36,256 nucleotides of DNA, taken from Thermotogae bacterium. GTDB lineage: Bacteria; Hydrothermota; Hydrothermia; LBFQ01. The translations under genes and the position numbers were made by a program. The notes beneath the pieces were generated by a model that had not been told where the DNA came from, made no database searches, and saw nothing but the letters and a program-made list of their open reading frames with translations. Within the stretch, counting starts at the first letter, position 1; each line of letters starts with the position of its first letter. Of this stretch, positions 22,480 to 30,754 are shown one piece after another. The stretch is taken from the NCBI GenBank assembly GCA_013153965.1, contig JAADDJ010000015.1:1-36256 (forward strand), written 5' to 3'.

Positions 22480-24105
22480 CTATCTTACGAGGACGGTCCA
22501 TACCTTCCCGCCCACCTTGACGACGTAGAGGCCGGTGGGCAGGGAGACCTCCCCGGAGCCGGAGAATACGAGCCTACCCGAGACGGTGTATATGCGGCCA
22601 CTCTCCGTTAGCACCACCCTGTCGCCCGAGACCCTGAAGGGGGTGCGATTCTCGGTGGTGGGCCGCTCGGCCACGCCCGTCAGGAGGAAGTCGGCTCGGC
22701 TACGGGGCAGGAGCTGGTAGGTGGTGTTGTACTGACCCACTATACCTATTATGGATATAACGCCGTTAGGCACCTCCATGCCGGGTATGTCGGTGTCGGC
22801 GTCTATGCGCACGGTCAGGTTGTCCAGGCCGTCGGTGATGGTGTAGTTGGTGCTTCCGGCGAAGGTTCCGGTCGTGTCCGTGAATTGCACGTTGTCTATC
22901 CTAACGAGCATACCCTCGTAAGGCTCGCCCACGTCTGCTATGGTCAGCACCTCCGGCGTGGGAACTCCGATGTAGCCCAAGGTGTCAAGGGCCGAGACGC
23001 TAACTATCTCACGTAGGTTGTTGTAGTCGTAGAGCAGGCCGGCCACGGCCACCTCGTACCCCAAATCCGAGGGCATGGAGAAGGCGTCGTGGAAGTTGTA
23101 GTCGTATATGGCTATCCCGGCCGTGGAGTCCTGTATGTACTCGGGCTTACCGAATGTGTTGGCCGTCAGAACACCCTTGACCTGCACCGTATCGCCGTCG
23201 GCCAAGGCTCGGGCCTCGGCTATGGTCTTGAAGCCATGGACGAAGAATCTGACCGGATAGACGGCGGAATCTCCGGAGTCATCGTAAGCCACGGCGTAGA
23301 ACTTGGTCTTGGAGTACTCGTCCGGAGGGGGTATCTGGGCCACATACACGCTGCCCGTATCCACGAAGGCGGGGACGGATGAGGGGGAGCCGGAGTTGTA
23401 CCAGTAATATACGACAACGTCGGATATGGTGCCGTCGCTATCAAAGGCCGCGTAATAGACCCCCACATAGACGTTGCTGTCGGGGTTGGAGGGGGTATGG
23501 CTCAAGAAGAAGATCTCCGGAGGGTTGTTGGTGGAGGGGTTATAGACTATCACCCTATCAAGCCAAAGGTACCTGTTGAAACCCGCAACCCCACCGTCAT
23601 CGTTGTTGCGGTAGCGGAACCTTATGGCCACGCTGGTTCCATCGTACGCGTCAAGGCCTATCTTGACCTCCGTCATCGTTATGGGCTGCGGGTAGTTGGC
23701 TGCTATGGTGTATAGAACCACGGGAGATGTGAAGTCCCCTCCGGGACCCAGCTCAACGTATATGGTATCCAGAGGCCCCATGGAGGTGTCGGTGCTGAAG
23801 CGGTAGTAGAAGCTCAGGGTTTCGGGGCCCGCGACCGCCCCCAGGTCTATGAGGGGGGTCGTCAGGGTGGCATCCCCGGTGTCGGAGGTGTAGGTGCTGC
23901 TCACCTTTATGCCCGCGTAGTAGGAGCCGAACTCCACACCGGGAGGGTACGAGTAGGTCCTCTGGTACCAGCTCACGTATCTGGAAACGTACGTGGTATC
24001 CCAGCCCGCCGGAGGGACTCCACCCTCAAAGTTCTCGTACAGGAGGAAGCCTCCGTACAGGGGGGATGAGATTAGCACGCCTAAAATGGGCAAAATTCTC
24101 CTCAT
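22480..24105 (-). CDS. Secreted adhesin-like protein with Por-type (T9SS-like) C-terminal sorting tail
   Basis: 541 aa. Signal peptide MRRILPILGVLISSPLYGG. Residues about 20-190 form a cleaved-adhesin-like jelly roll (LYENFEGGVPPAGW, LSFYYRFSTD, RFRYRNNDDGG). An Ig-like segment (about 195-290) follows, then an OB-fold-like domain (about 295-470: ADGDTVQVKGVLTA, EPYEGMLVRIDNV). The tail (about 485-541) has the sorting-domain shape YTVSGRLVFSGSG, LPTGLYVVKVGG and a basic end. This suggests surface delivery by a type IX-like system; no such genes are in the window. It is leaderless from TAAAAT. Confidence 0.75.
   Translation of the reverse strand: MRRILPILGVLISSPLYGGFLLYENFEGGVPPAGWDTTYVSRYVSWYQRTYSYPPGVEFGSYYAGIKVSSTYTSDTGDATLTTPLIDLGAVAGPETLSFYYRFSTDTSMGPLDTIYVELGPGGDFTSPVVLYTIAANYPQPITMTEVKIGLDAYDGTSVAIRFRYRNNDDGGVAGFNRYLWLDRVIVYNPSTNNPPEIFFLSHTPSNPDSNVYVGVYYAAFDSDGTISDVVVYYWYNSGSPSSVPAFVDTGSVYVAQIPPPDEYSKTKFYAVAYDDSGDSAVYPVRFFVHGFKTIAEARALADGDTVQVKGVLTANTFGKPEYIQDSTAGIAIYDYNFHDAFSMPSDLGYEVAVAGLLYDYNNLREIVSVSALDTLGYIGVPTPEVLTIADVGEPYEGMLVRIDNVQFTDTTGTFAGSTNYTITDGLDNLTVRIDADTDIPGMEVPNGVISIIGIVGQYNTTYQLLPRSRADFLLTGVAERPTTENRTPFRVSGDRVVLTESGRIYTVSGRLVFSGSGEVSLPTGLYVVKVGGKVWTVLVR
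22482..22487 (-). promoter_or_regulatory. Possible -10 element TAAGAT before the repeat-protein gene
   Basis: TAAGAT ends five bases before ATG 22476, and its last T starts the upstream TAG stop. A short AGGGG also stands close to the ATG, so co-translation with the upstream gene remains possible. Confidence 0.3.
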
Positions 24106-24114
24106 GACGTGGCA

Positions 24115-24120
24115 ATTTTA
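24115..24120 (-). promoter_or_regulatory. -10 element TAAAAT, leaderless type
   Basis: TAAAAT ends nine bases before ATG 24105 of the secreted adhesin-like gene. It is divergent from the TATAAT at 24160. Confidence 0.5.
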
Positions 24121-24159
24121 CGGTAGGATGGGGTGGCGCATCCTCTCCGATTTCCCGAG

Positions 24160-24165
24160 TATAAT
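24160..24165 (+). promoter_or_regulatory. -10 element TATAAT, leaderless type
   Basis: TATAAT ends eight bases before ATG 24174 of the phosphodiesterase gene. Confidence 0.55.
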
Positions 24166-24173
24166 CAACCCTC

Positions 24174-24698
24174 ATGAAGGTGGCGGTGATATCCGACTCG
24201 CACGATAATCTCAAGGGACTGCGTTGGGCCTTCAACCGCATAAACGCCATGGGTATAGACAAGGTCATACATCTGGGAGATATAATCAGTCCGTTCGTGC
24301 CTCTTCGGATAAGGGAGTACTATCCGGGGGATATGTGGGCCATAAAGGGGAATAACGACGGGGATATACGTCGCTTGAGCAGGAACTTTGAGAGCGTGGG
24401 CTTCCACTTCCTGACGGAGGAGAAAGCCTTCCTGTCAATCGGCGAGAGGGGCATAGTCATAATGCACGAGCCCAGCCTGCTGGAGGAGCTCGCCTCATCG
24501 GGGGACTTCAATCTGATCCTGTACGGGCATCTCCACGAGTACAGCCTGCGGAAGGTGCGGGAGTGCGTAATTCTGAATCCGGGGGAGCTGTACGGATACA
24601 TAAGCGGCACGGTGTCGTTCGCCGTCGTGGATCTGGAGAGCATGGAGGTGGAGTTCCACAAGGCGGAGGTGTCGGAGGTTGAGCGGGTCGCTCTTTGA
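24174..24698 (+). CDS. YfcE/MJ0936-family metallophosphodiesterase
   Basis: 174 aa. All calcineurin-type motifs are present: D8-S-H, HLGD, GNND, MHEP and GHLHE, ending with NPGE. This is the small single-domain YfcE/MJ0936 type that cleaves phosphodiesters with Mn2+ or Ni2+; the natural substrate is unknown. The last 20 bases overlap the helicase gene, so the two are co-transcribed. Confidence 0.88.
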   Translation: MKVAVISDSHDNLKGLRWAFNRINAMGIDKVIHLGDIISPFVPLRIREYYPGDMWAIKGNNDGDIRRLSRNFESVGFHFLTEEKAFLSIGERGIVIMHEPSLLEELASSGDFNLILYGHLHEYSLRKVRECVILNPGELYGYISGTVSFAVVDLESMEVEFHKAEVSEVERVAL

Positions 24699-26673
24699 GG
24701 AGATAGGGCTCCTCAACCCCTCCCAGAGGGAGGCCGTTCTGGCCCCCATAGACGTTCCCATTCTGGTGATAGCAGGGGCGGGCTCCGGCAAGACGAGGGT
24801 CCTGACGCTGCGGGTGGCCTATCTGGTCCGGGAGATCGGGATACCCGAGAATCGGGTTCTGGCCGTGACCTTCACGAACAAGGCGGCCGATGAGATGAAG
24901 GAGAGGCTCGCGAAGTTCGTGCGCGTGGAGCGTCTGAACGTGGGGACATTCCACGCCATGGCCCTCCGCATAGTCCGGGAGGAGATGGGGGATTGGGTGG
25001 TGTATGACGAGGAGGATGTGAAGGTCATCATCAAGGAGATAGTTGAAGGGGCGGGGTTGAGCGTCAAGCCGAGGGAGTTGAGGCTCGCCATAACCCGCTA
25101 CAAGAATACCGGCAGGATGCCGGAGAGGATGGAGCCTACGGTCTTCCTATCCGCCTATCAAAGGTACGTTGAGCGGTTGAAGGAGGCCCACGCGTTGGAC
25201 TTTGACGATATACTCATAAGGGCGGTTGCCCTCCTGAAGGATGAGGATGTGCGACGAAAGTACGCTCGGCGCTTCTTCTACGTTCTGGTGGATGAGTATC
25301 AGGACACCAACCCCCTCCAACACGAGATAATCAAGCTGATAGCCGGCTCGCCGGACCACCGTCGGGTCTTCGTCGTCGGAGATGAGGACCAGTCCATATA
25401 CGCCTTCCGGGGGGCCGATTTTAGGATATTCTTGAACTTTGAGAGGGATTTTCCCAACGCCAGGGTCATAAAGCTGGAGACCAACTACCGGTCAACGCCG
25501 GAGATACTGGATCTGGCCAACAGGCTGATAAGACACAACCGCCAGCGCCGGGGAAAGGTGCTGCGTGCCTTCAAAGGTTCCGGCAGGAGGCCGGAGTACA
25601 GGAGCTTCCCCACGGATGCGGATGAGGCCCGATGGATAGCACGCAAAGTTAAGAGGGAGGGGTACGGATACGGGGAGGTGATGATCCTCTATCGGGCCAA
25701 CTACCTCTCCAAGGCCGTTGAGGACGCCTTCATCAGGGCGGGGATACCCTACACGCTGGTGGGGGACGTCTCCTTCTACCAGAGGAAGGAGATAAAGGAC
25801 CTCGTGGCCTACCTTCGCCTCGCCGTGAATCCCGGTGATCCCGTCTCCTTGGATAGGGTAATATCCACGCTGGAGGGGGTAGGACCGAGAACGGCCCTGA
25901 TCCTGAAGGAGATGTTGAGGGGAGGAGCCATCGCCGACGTGGAGGAGTCGGACCTGAGGGAGGCCGGCCTTTCGGGGAAGCGTCTGAAGAGGGCGTGGAA
26001 ACTCGTCTCCCTGATAAGGGAGGTGCGGGATCTCCCCCCCCACAACGCCCTCCTGCGGATAGTGGAGGAGACCGACTACTTCTCCTATCTCCAGAGGATG
26101 TTCCCGGAATCCTACGACAGCCGTAAGGACAACGTCATCCAGCTGCTCACCATGGCATCCGACTACGACGATACGGTAGCCTTCGTCAATCATCTCTCCC
26201 TGCTGGGCTCCTCGGACGTGAAGGAGCGTAAGAATTCCGTCGCCCTTATGACGGTCCATGCGGCCAAGGGGTTGGAGAGGGATGTGGTCTTCGTCATAGG
26301 TTTGGAGGAGGGTACCTTTCCCCATTACAGGGCGATTGATGAGGATAACGTTGAGGAGGAGAGGAGGCTCTGCTACGTGGCCATAACGCGGGCCAAGAGG
26401 GAGCTGTACCTGACGTCGGCCGAGAGTAGGGGATGGAAGCGGGATCTGGAGCCGAGCCGGTTCCTCTACGAGATGGGCATATTGGGGGACGGGCAGGCGC
26501 ATTCCCATCGGCCTGCGGCGTCTGATAATATAACCAAGGGGGACTATGTGGTGCATGATCGCTACGGTATAGGGAGGGTGATTCGGATAGACGGCGATAT
26601 AATCACCGTCCTGTTCTCGGTGGGGAAGAAGACTTTCGTGAGATCAAAGGCCAAGCTCCGGAAGTTCCAGTAG
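24679..26673 (+). CDS. pcrA: UvrD/PcrA-type DNA helicase
   Basis: 664 aa superfamily 1A helicase that unwinds DNA 3' to 5' in repair and replication restart. It has the Q motif LNPSQREAV, Walker A AGAGSGKT (32-39), motif Ia FTNKAADEM, motif II VDEYQDTN, motif III VGDEDQSIYAFRGA, motif IV LETNYRST, motif V MTVHAAKGLE and motif VI YVAITRAKRELYLT. The C-terminal 55 residues (GDYVVHDRYGIGRV...) form the Tudor-like domain of PcrA that contacts RNA polymerase. The TTG start at 24679 is directly preceded by GGAGG. The 3' end overlaps rnpA by 30 bp, convergent. Confidence 0.93.
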   Translation: MSGSLFEEIGLLNPSQREAVLAPIDVPILVIAGAGSGKTRVLTLRVAYLVREIGIPENRVLAVTFTNKAADEMKERLAKFVRVERLNVGTFHAMALRIVREEMGDWVVYDEEDVKVIIKEIVEGAGLSVKPRELRLAITRYKNTGRMPERMEPTVFLSAYQRYVERLKEAHALDFDDILIRAVALLKDEDVRRKYARRFFYVLVDEYQDTNPLQHEIIKLIAGSPDHRRVFVVGDEDQSIYAFRGADFRIFLNFERDFPNARVIKLETNYRSTPEILDLANRLIRHNRQRRGKVLRAFKGSGRRPEYRSFPTDADEARWIARKVKREGYGYGEVMILYRANYLSKAVEDAFIRAGIPYTLVGDVSFYQRKEIKDLVAYLRLAVNPGDPVSLDRVISTLEGVGPRTALILKEMLRGGAIADVEESDLREAGLSGKRLKRAWKLVSLIREVRDLPPHNALLRIVEETDYFSYLQRMFPESYDSRKDNVIQLLTMASDYDDTVAFVNHLSLLGSSDVKERKNSVALMTVHAAKGLERDVVFVIGLEEGTFPHYRAIDEDNVEEERRLCYVAITRAKRELYLTSAESRGWKRDLEPSRFLYEMGILGDGQAHSHRPAASDNITKGDYVVHDRYGIGRVIRIDGDIITVLFSVGKKTFVRSKAKLRKFQ

Positions 26674-26976
26674 GCTTCTCGGCAGGTCCCCCTTGACGTC
26701 GGCCAGCCTATCCTTGCCTATGAAGATCCATATGCCGGTGGGGAACATCTCCTTGTTCTTGCGGAAAGTCTCGCGGAGTTTCCGCTTTATGCGGTTCCTG
26801 CGGACGGCACGCCTGACTCTCCGCTCAACGGCGAATAGGACCTTCCTCTCGCTCGCGGGGGCGTACCGGAGCACGAAGTAATCGTTGCTCAGGATGGTCT
26901 TTGACCTCCTAAAGGCCTCCTTTATCGCCTTGCGTCCCCGGAGTATCTCCCACTTCTTCAGGGTGTGCCTACCCAT
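26644..26976 (-). CDS. rnpA: Ribonuclease P protein component
   Basis: 110 aa, basic. It binds the RNase P RNA and helps mature tRNA 5' ends. The RNR signature R60-NRIKRKLRE is intact, preceded by FAVERRVRRAV. It usually neighbours rpmH (L34) and dnaA, but here no rpmH can be found up- or downstream and the DnaA-like gene is about 19 kb away. The ATG overlaps the end of the NifU-like gene by eight bases. Confidence 0.9.
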   Translation of the reverse strand: MGRHTLKKWEILRGRKAIKEAFRRSKTILSNDYFVLRYAPASERKVLFAVERRVRRAVRRNRIKRKLRETFRKNKEMFPTGIWIFIGKDRLADVKGDLPRSLLELPELGL

Positions 26977-27244
26977 CTTCCAAACCGAAGGCCTTCAGGA
27001 TTAAGCGTGCGCGGTTCTCCCTGTTGGGCGGAACCTGCGCATCCTTCAAGGCTCCGAGGACTGCCTCCCCGATGTCCTCCACCGGGGCCCCCTTGAGAGC
27101 CTGCGCGACCCTATCGGCCAGGGCGCGAAGGGTCTTGCACCTGGATGCCGAATACTCCACATCCTCAATCCTCCCGTCCTTAAGTCTCACGATGAACTTT
27201 ATCCGAAGCCAGCCGTCCTTCGCGGAGTAAGTTCTCTCCTCCAT
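26969..27244 (-). CDS. Small NifU-N/IscU-like protein with reduced cysteines
   Basis: 91 aa. The pattern I-V-R-L-K-D-G-R-I-E-D-V-E-Y, then A-x-R-C-K, then VEDIGEAVLGAL and VPPNRENRARLILKAF resembles the IscU/NifU N-terminal fold, where a cluster is built on three cysteines. Only one cysteine (C36) is visible here, at the position of the first or second ligand. It may be a non-assembling relative. It is co-transcribed with rnpA. The ATG has no clear ribosome binding site, and only a weak TTATCA lies upstream. Confidence 0.4.
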   Translation of the reverse strand: MEERTYSAKDGWLRIKFIVRLKDGRIEDVEYSASRCKTLRALADRVAQALKGAPVEDIGEAVLGALKDAQVPPNRENRARLILKAFGLEDG

Positions 27245-27276
27245 GGGTGATAAGGTTAAGGGGGAACCGCTCGCTT

Positions 27277-27282
27277 TAGAAT
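27277..27282 (+). promoter_or_regulatory. -10 element TAGAAT, leaderless type
   Basis: TAGAAT ends six bases before ATG 27289 and so favours ATG 27289 over GTG 27286. Confidence 0.5.
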
Positions 27283-27288
27283 AGGGTG

Positions 27289-28056
27289 ATGCCGCTCATC
27301 GTTGTATTCGTGGGGTTTCAGGATTCCTGCACCTACGTGGATAGGTACGGGGCCCATCACAGACACTGCAGGGTCCTGCGTATGGGAGGACTGGAAGTCC
27401 CATACGAGCCTCTATCCTACGCCTTGAGCCCCTCCGCCCTCTTCGGCTCCTCCTTGGACATACACGCCTTCAGCTACTACTATGGGGATCTCCTCCTGAG
27501 GAGGTTGGGAATTCCCCGCACCACCCGCCTCATCCTCTTCGTCCTATCGTCCATCGGATGGGAAGTCTTTGAGACCTACGGGTGGCGCACGACCCCCATA
27601 AGTCTGACGGACCTCGCCGCCAACACTGTCGGTTTCATCTCGGCCGAGATCTTCGGCGATAGGTTGGAGCTGGTCCTCGGGCTGCATCCCATATTCCGTT
27701 ATCCCTCCTCTTGGATCGCACGGGGGGAGGTGAATGACGGGAGTCCCACGAGTATGCTTATGGGAAGGTTCAACACCAACTATTCGCCCCATACCCTTTA
27801 CGCCAATCTGCGGCTTAGCCGAGCCACCCTGCAGCTGGGGTACAATCTCGGAGCCTCCCTATCTGGAGCCTACATGTACGCCCACCCGTACGACACGTCC
27901 GCCATCCCCATGATATACGTATCCACCCGCTCCCCGTTGGCTCACATATCGGGGGTTCCCCTCCCACCCGTGGCCACGCGATGCGACCTTGAGGATCCCA
28001 TAAGGTGCTTCTGGAACTTCTCCCCCTTCGTGCGCATCATCCTAAATGTGGATTAG
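27289..28056 (+). CDS. Exported/membrane protein, YfiM (DUF2279)-like
   Basis: 255 aa. A signal-like start (MPLIVVFVGF) is followed by SLDIHAFSYYYGDLLLRRLG, a hydrophobic helix (LILFVLSSIGWEVFE) and ISLTDLAANTVGFISAEIFG. This combination of an early His-rich helix, a Glu helix and Asp-Leu-x-x-Asn resembles YfiM/DUF2279 and VanZ-like proteins. The C-terminal half is beta-rich (TLYANLRLSRATLQLGYNLG) and may form part of an outer-membrane barrel. The function is unknown. It ends within four bases of overlap with the convergent DUF58 gene. Confidence 0.5.
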   Translation: MPLIVVFVGFQDSCTYVDRYGAHHRHCRVLRMGGLEVPYEPLSYALSPSALFGSSLDIHAFSYYYGDLLLRRLGIPRTTRLILFVLSSIGWEVFETYGWRTTPISLTDLAANTVGFISAEIFGDRLELVLGLHPIFRYPSSWIARGEVNDGSPTSMLMGRFNTNYSPHTLYANLRLSRATLQLGYNLGASLSGAYMYAHPYDTSAIPMIYVSTRSPLAHISGVPLPPVATRCDLEDPIRCFWNFSPFVRIILNVD

Positions 28057-28880
28057 AAGAGCTCCAGAGCCACCCTCCGCAGCGCGGAGGGGAAATCTTC
28101 GTCGGAGAAGGCGAGGGAGTATCTCCCTCCGGCCTGAATGACGGCCCTCCTTACGCTGGCTACCCATCCTCTCACCCTCTCCCTCTGCCATCGGGCGGAG
28201 TTCGGGGGGACGCTCAACCTTCTTCCTCTCTCCATATCCACGAGTATCTTCCCGTCGTCCCGGAAGTTCCACTCTCCCGGGGCGAGGATGTGTATGGCGA
28301 CGACGTCGTGATGCCTCGTCAGAAGGTTTATTCCGGAGTTGAGGACGTCCAACGGGAAGGCGAGGTCGGATACGATGGCGACGAGGAGACGCTTGCGCGT
28401 GAAGTGTAGGGCCTCAACGATAGAGCGTTTGAAGTCGGTGGAGCCGGAGGGTTCGTTCAGAGTTTGGGCGTATATGCGCAGTACCTGATCGTACCCCCTT
28501 CCGAAGGGCAGGTATCTTCCCCGCAGGGAGAAGAAGGATACGGCGTTGTTTCCCCTGTAGGCCATGTACGCGAGGGCACCGGCGAATTTGGAGGCTGTCA
28601 GGTGCTTCCCCTGATAGGCCATGGAGCCGGTGTCGTCGTATATGATCAAGAGGGGGATCTCGGATTCGTGGAAGAAGATCTTCAGGAAGAGCCTGCGACT
28701 GCGGGCATAGACCTTCCAGTCAATCCTCCGCACGTCGTCGCCGGGGTTGTAGGGTCTGTACTCGGCGAATTCGGGCGAGCCTCCGAAGGACCTGCTCTTG
28801 AATTTGCCCACCAGCACCCCATCAACCACCTTGCGCACCTTCAGCTCAAACTCGCTTACGACGTCGGGGGGAAGTCTCAT
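28053..28880 (-). CDS. DUF58 / von Willebrand factor A-like protein
   Basis: 275 aa. The DUF58 signature reads YRPYNPGDDVRRIDWKVYARS (about 43-63), followed by a VWA-like core with a MIDAS-type DDTGSMAY (80s) and a second acidic strand IVSDLAFPLD. DUF58 proteins usually work with a MoxR AAA+ ATPase, but none is in the window. The ATG overlaps the TGA of the lipoprotein gene as ATGA, so translation is coupled. Confidence 0.85.
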   Translation of the reverse strand: MRLPPDVVSEFELKVRKVVDGVLVGKFKSRSFGGSPEFAEYRPYNPGDDVRRIDWKVYARSRRLFLKIFFHESEIPLLIIYDDTGSMAYQGKHLTASKFAGALAYMAYRGNNAVSFFSLRGRYLPFGRGYDQVLRIYAQTLNEPSGSTDFKRSIVEALHFTRKRLLVAIVSDLAFPLDVLNSGINLLTRHHDVVAIHILAPGEWNFRDDGKILVDMERGRRLSVPPNSARWQRERVRGWVASVRRAVIQAGGRYSLAFSDEDFPSALRRVALELF

Positions 28881-29437
28881 TTGAACAGCAGCTTTATCTC
28901 ACCCCAGCTTAGGGAGGTGTCCCTGTAGTCGGCCCACGAGGTCATAACCCATCGTCCGTCTATCCTCTTGCGAAGCCCTATCTCCGCCTCGCCACGGGCC
29001 TCCCGATTCCCTATATTCCTGAAGGCATAGACCATCCGGTACTCTATTCGCATGGAGGCACTGTCGGGGAACTCCCTGCGGGATACGATGACGAATTCCA
29101 CGTCGGCCGGCTGGGATACGCTGTAGTCCAAGTTAAGCAGCAGGTTGGAGATTATGCTCTCCTCCTCCTCCTTTCCCCAAGGTTGGTCGGAGGGAGAGGG
29201 GAGGCCCTCATCGGGGTAGAATGTGAAGTCATAGGCGAGGGCGTTGGAGTAGATTATGGCGTTGTAGTAAGTCTCCAAGGCGTTCTCCACGTTCCGTAGG
29301 ACTTTATCCGGGGTATCGGGAAATATCTCCTGCCGCTCGGTCGTGGGTTCCTCGGGTTCGGGGAGGTAGAAAAATCTGCACCCCGGGAGGAGCAGGGGTA
29401 TCGCTGCTAAGAGCGATAGGTTACTTCCCAGAGACAA
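28877..29437 (-). CDS. Lipoprotein of unknown function
   Basis: 186 aa with lipobox LLLPGC (Cys20). An acidic, Pro-rich linker follows, then a helical segment and a curved beta-sheet (VEFVIVSRREF, RIEYRMVYAFRN, GEAEIGLRKRIDGRWVMTSWAD) that looks NTF2-like. The TTG start (29437) lies in the end of the HU gene with GAGGA upstream, so it is coupled to HU. The signal has no basic residue before its hydrophobic stretch, which is unusual and leaves the start uncertain. Confidence 0.6.
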   Translation of the reverse strand: MSLGSNLSLLAAIPLLLPGCRFFYLPEPEEPTTERQEIFPDTPDKVLRNVENALETYYNAIIYSNALAYDFTFYPDEGLPSPSDQPWGKEEEESIISNLLLNLDYSVSQPADVEFVIVSRREFPDSASMRIEYRMVYAFRNIGNREARGEAEIGLRKRIDGRWVMTSWADYRDTSLSWGEIKLLFK

Positions 29438-29723
29438 GCTTCCTCAAGAGGCTGCTGGGCTTGAAGACGGGAACCTTAGTGGCGGGTATGATAATGGGTT
29501 CCCCGGTACGGGGATTCCTGCTCCTGCGAGCGGCCCTCTTCCTGACGGAGAAGGAACCGAAGCCCACGAGACGGACGCCCCTACCCTTCGCCAGAGCGTC
29601 CTTAACGGCGTCTATGAAAGCGTTGACAGCCCTGTAGGCGTCGGCCTTCTTGAGGCCGGCCTTCTTCGCAACGTATGCGACTAGCTCCTCTTTCGTCATG
29701 TAATCCTTTTTCGCCTTTGCCAT
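29421..29723 (-). CDS. HU-family DNA-binding protein
   Basis: 100 aa. The standard HU/IHF fold is complete: [39 protein letters not shown] and the arm [13 protein letters not shown]. It bends and compacts DNA as a dimer. The N-terminus has eight extra residues (AKAKKDY). It is the clearest gene in the window with a -35, a leader of about 60 bases and a strong Shine-Dalgarno, in keeping with high expression. Confidence 0.95.
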   Translation of the reverse strand: MAKAKKDYMTKEELVAYVAKKAGLKKADAYRAVNAFIDAVKDALAKGRGVRLVGFGSFSVRKRAARRSRNPRTGEPIIIPATKVPVFKPSSLLRKLVSGK

Positions 29724-29727
29724 CTTT

Positions 29728-29736
29728 CACCTCCTT
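29728..29736 (-). promoter_or_regulatory. Strong Shine-Dalgarno of the HU gene
   Basis: AAGGAGGTG on the minus strand, with the AGGAGG core six bases from ATG 29723. It shows that the 16S anti-SD is in use in this organism. Confidence 0.85.
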
Positions 29737-29788
29737 TTTTGGTTGGTCTTCCTCGGTTATCCCGCTCCTCCCGGGACAACAGGGGGAT

Positions 29789-29817
29789 ATTCTATAGGGG
29801 AAACGGCACATTATCAA
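29789..29817 (-). promoter_or_regulatory. Canonical -35/-10 promoter of the HU gene
   Basis: TTGATA (29812-29817), a 17-base spacer, then TAGAAT (29789-29794) on the minus strand. It predicts a leader of about 60 bases before the HU ATG. The rest of the gap 29724-29984 is AT-rich and shows no other clear element apart from the pyrR TATAAT. Confidence 0.65.
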
Positions 29818-29971
29818 GTGCCACGGTGGGATACGCTACCTTCACCCCATCCGGTGTATTATATCGCCAAGAAAATGTTTCCTTTAAAAATGCTCCCATC
29901 TGTTTTAAATTTAAATACTACATCGTCGCACCTCGCCTAAAGATGATTTCGGAATCGGGGGCTTTCGGTCG

Positions 29972-29977
29972 TATAAT
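29972..29977 (+). promoter_or_regulatory. -10 element TATAAT (pyrR)
   Basis: TATAAT ends seven bases before ATG 29985. With no leader there is no room for a pyr attenuator in front of pyrR. Confidence 0.55.
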
Positions 29978-29984
29978 ACGAGCC

Positions 29985-30518
29985 ATGTACGTCCTGATGA
30001 ATGCTTCCCAGATGGAGCGCACCTTGAAGCGTATGGCCCTCCAGATATGGGAGGAGCATGAGGATCTGAAGAGGCTGATTCTGGTGGGTATAAAGACCCG
30101 TGGGGTTCCACTGGCAAGGCGGTTGCAGCGGTTCCTGCGGGAGTTCTCCGGCTACGAGGTGCCCATAGGTGAGATAGACATCACCTTCTACAGGGATGAC
30201 CTGTCGCTGGTGGCCGAGGCGCCGGAGGTGAGGGGGAGCGATCTCCCCTTCCCACTGGATGGTCGCAGGGTGGTTCTGGTGGATGATGTGCTGTACACCG
30301 GCAGGACGGTTCGGGCTGCCCTGGATCAGATATTTGAGTTCGGCAGGCCCAAGGCCGTCAAGCTGGCGGTTCTGGTTGATAGGGGATGGCGGGAGCTGCC
30401 CATCCATGCCGATTACGTGGGTAAGAGTATCACCACGACCGAGAGTCAGATAGTCAAGGTTCAATTCCCGGAGACCGACGACGTGGAGGAGGATAGGGTT
30501 CTGGTAGTGGAGAGATGA
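29985..30518 (+). CDS. pyrR: PyrR, bifunctional pyr regulator / uracil phosphoribosyltransferase
   Basis: 177 aa, the usual PyrR length. It begins [19 protein letters not shown] after four extra residues, has [15 protein letters not shown] and the PRPP loop [19 protein letters not shown], and closes with a typical [13 protein letters not shown] segment. PyrR binds pyr mRNA leaders in response to UMP and can make UMP from uracil. The frame is open about 245 bases further upstream, but TATAAT at 29972 and the family N-terminus fix the start at 29985. It is not linked to pyr biosynthesis genes here. Confidence 0.92.
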   Translation: MYVLMNASQMERTLKRMALQIWEEHEDLKRLILVGIKTRGVPLARRLQRFLREFSGYEVPIGEIDITFYRDDLSLVAEAPEVRGSDLPFPLDGRRVVLVDDVLYTGRTVRAALDQIFEFGRPKAVKLAVLVDRGWRELPIHADYVGKSITTTESQIVKVQFPETDDVEEDRVLVVER

Positions 30519-30754
30519 GGTGGTTCCTGCTGGTCGCCTATACGATGGCCATCCTGTGGCTGCTCTTCAGCATAGCCACGTTCGCCTACAACTTTATGGA
30601 GCTTAGAAGGCTGGAAGGTGAGATAGAGAGGGTTAGGCTCGCCATAACGGTTTGGAAGACGGATATGATTCTTTTGAAAAAGGGGGTAAGGCATGAAGTT
30701 AAAGGTGGCTCTTCTGCAGATAGACACGACGACGAAGGAGGAGGTTCTAAGTAA
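30515..30754 (+). CDS. Small single-span membrane protein with coiled coil
   Basis: 79 aa. One transmembrane helix (residues 4-25) is followed by a heptad-like stretch ([22 protein letters not shown]) and a polar tail that is read inside the next gene. It is not recognised; the shape is like small divisome or translocon accessory proteins but too short to assign. The ATG overlaps the pyrR stop as ATGA. The 62-base overlap with the amidase gene suggests that the tail may matter little. Confidence 0.5.
   Translation: MRWFLLVAYTMAILWLLFSIATFAYNFMELRRLEGEIERVRLAITVWKTDMILLKKGVRHEVKGGSSADRHDDEGGGSK

Noticed and set aside
26977-27285. Search for rpmH (ribosomal protein L34) next to rnpA
   Set aside because: No basic 44-50-residue frame with the L34 pattern was found on either strand near rnpA.
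29739-29984. Upstream extension of the pyrR reading frame
   Set aside because: The extension has no PyrR similarity, crosses the HU promoter and leader, and TATAAT at 29972 with the family N-terminus places the start at 29985.
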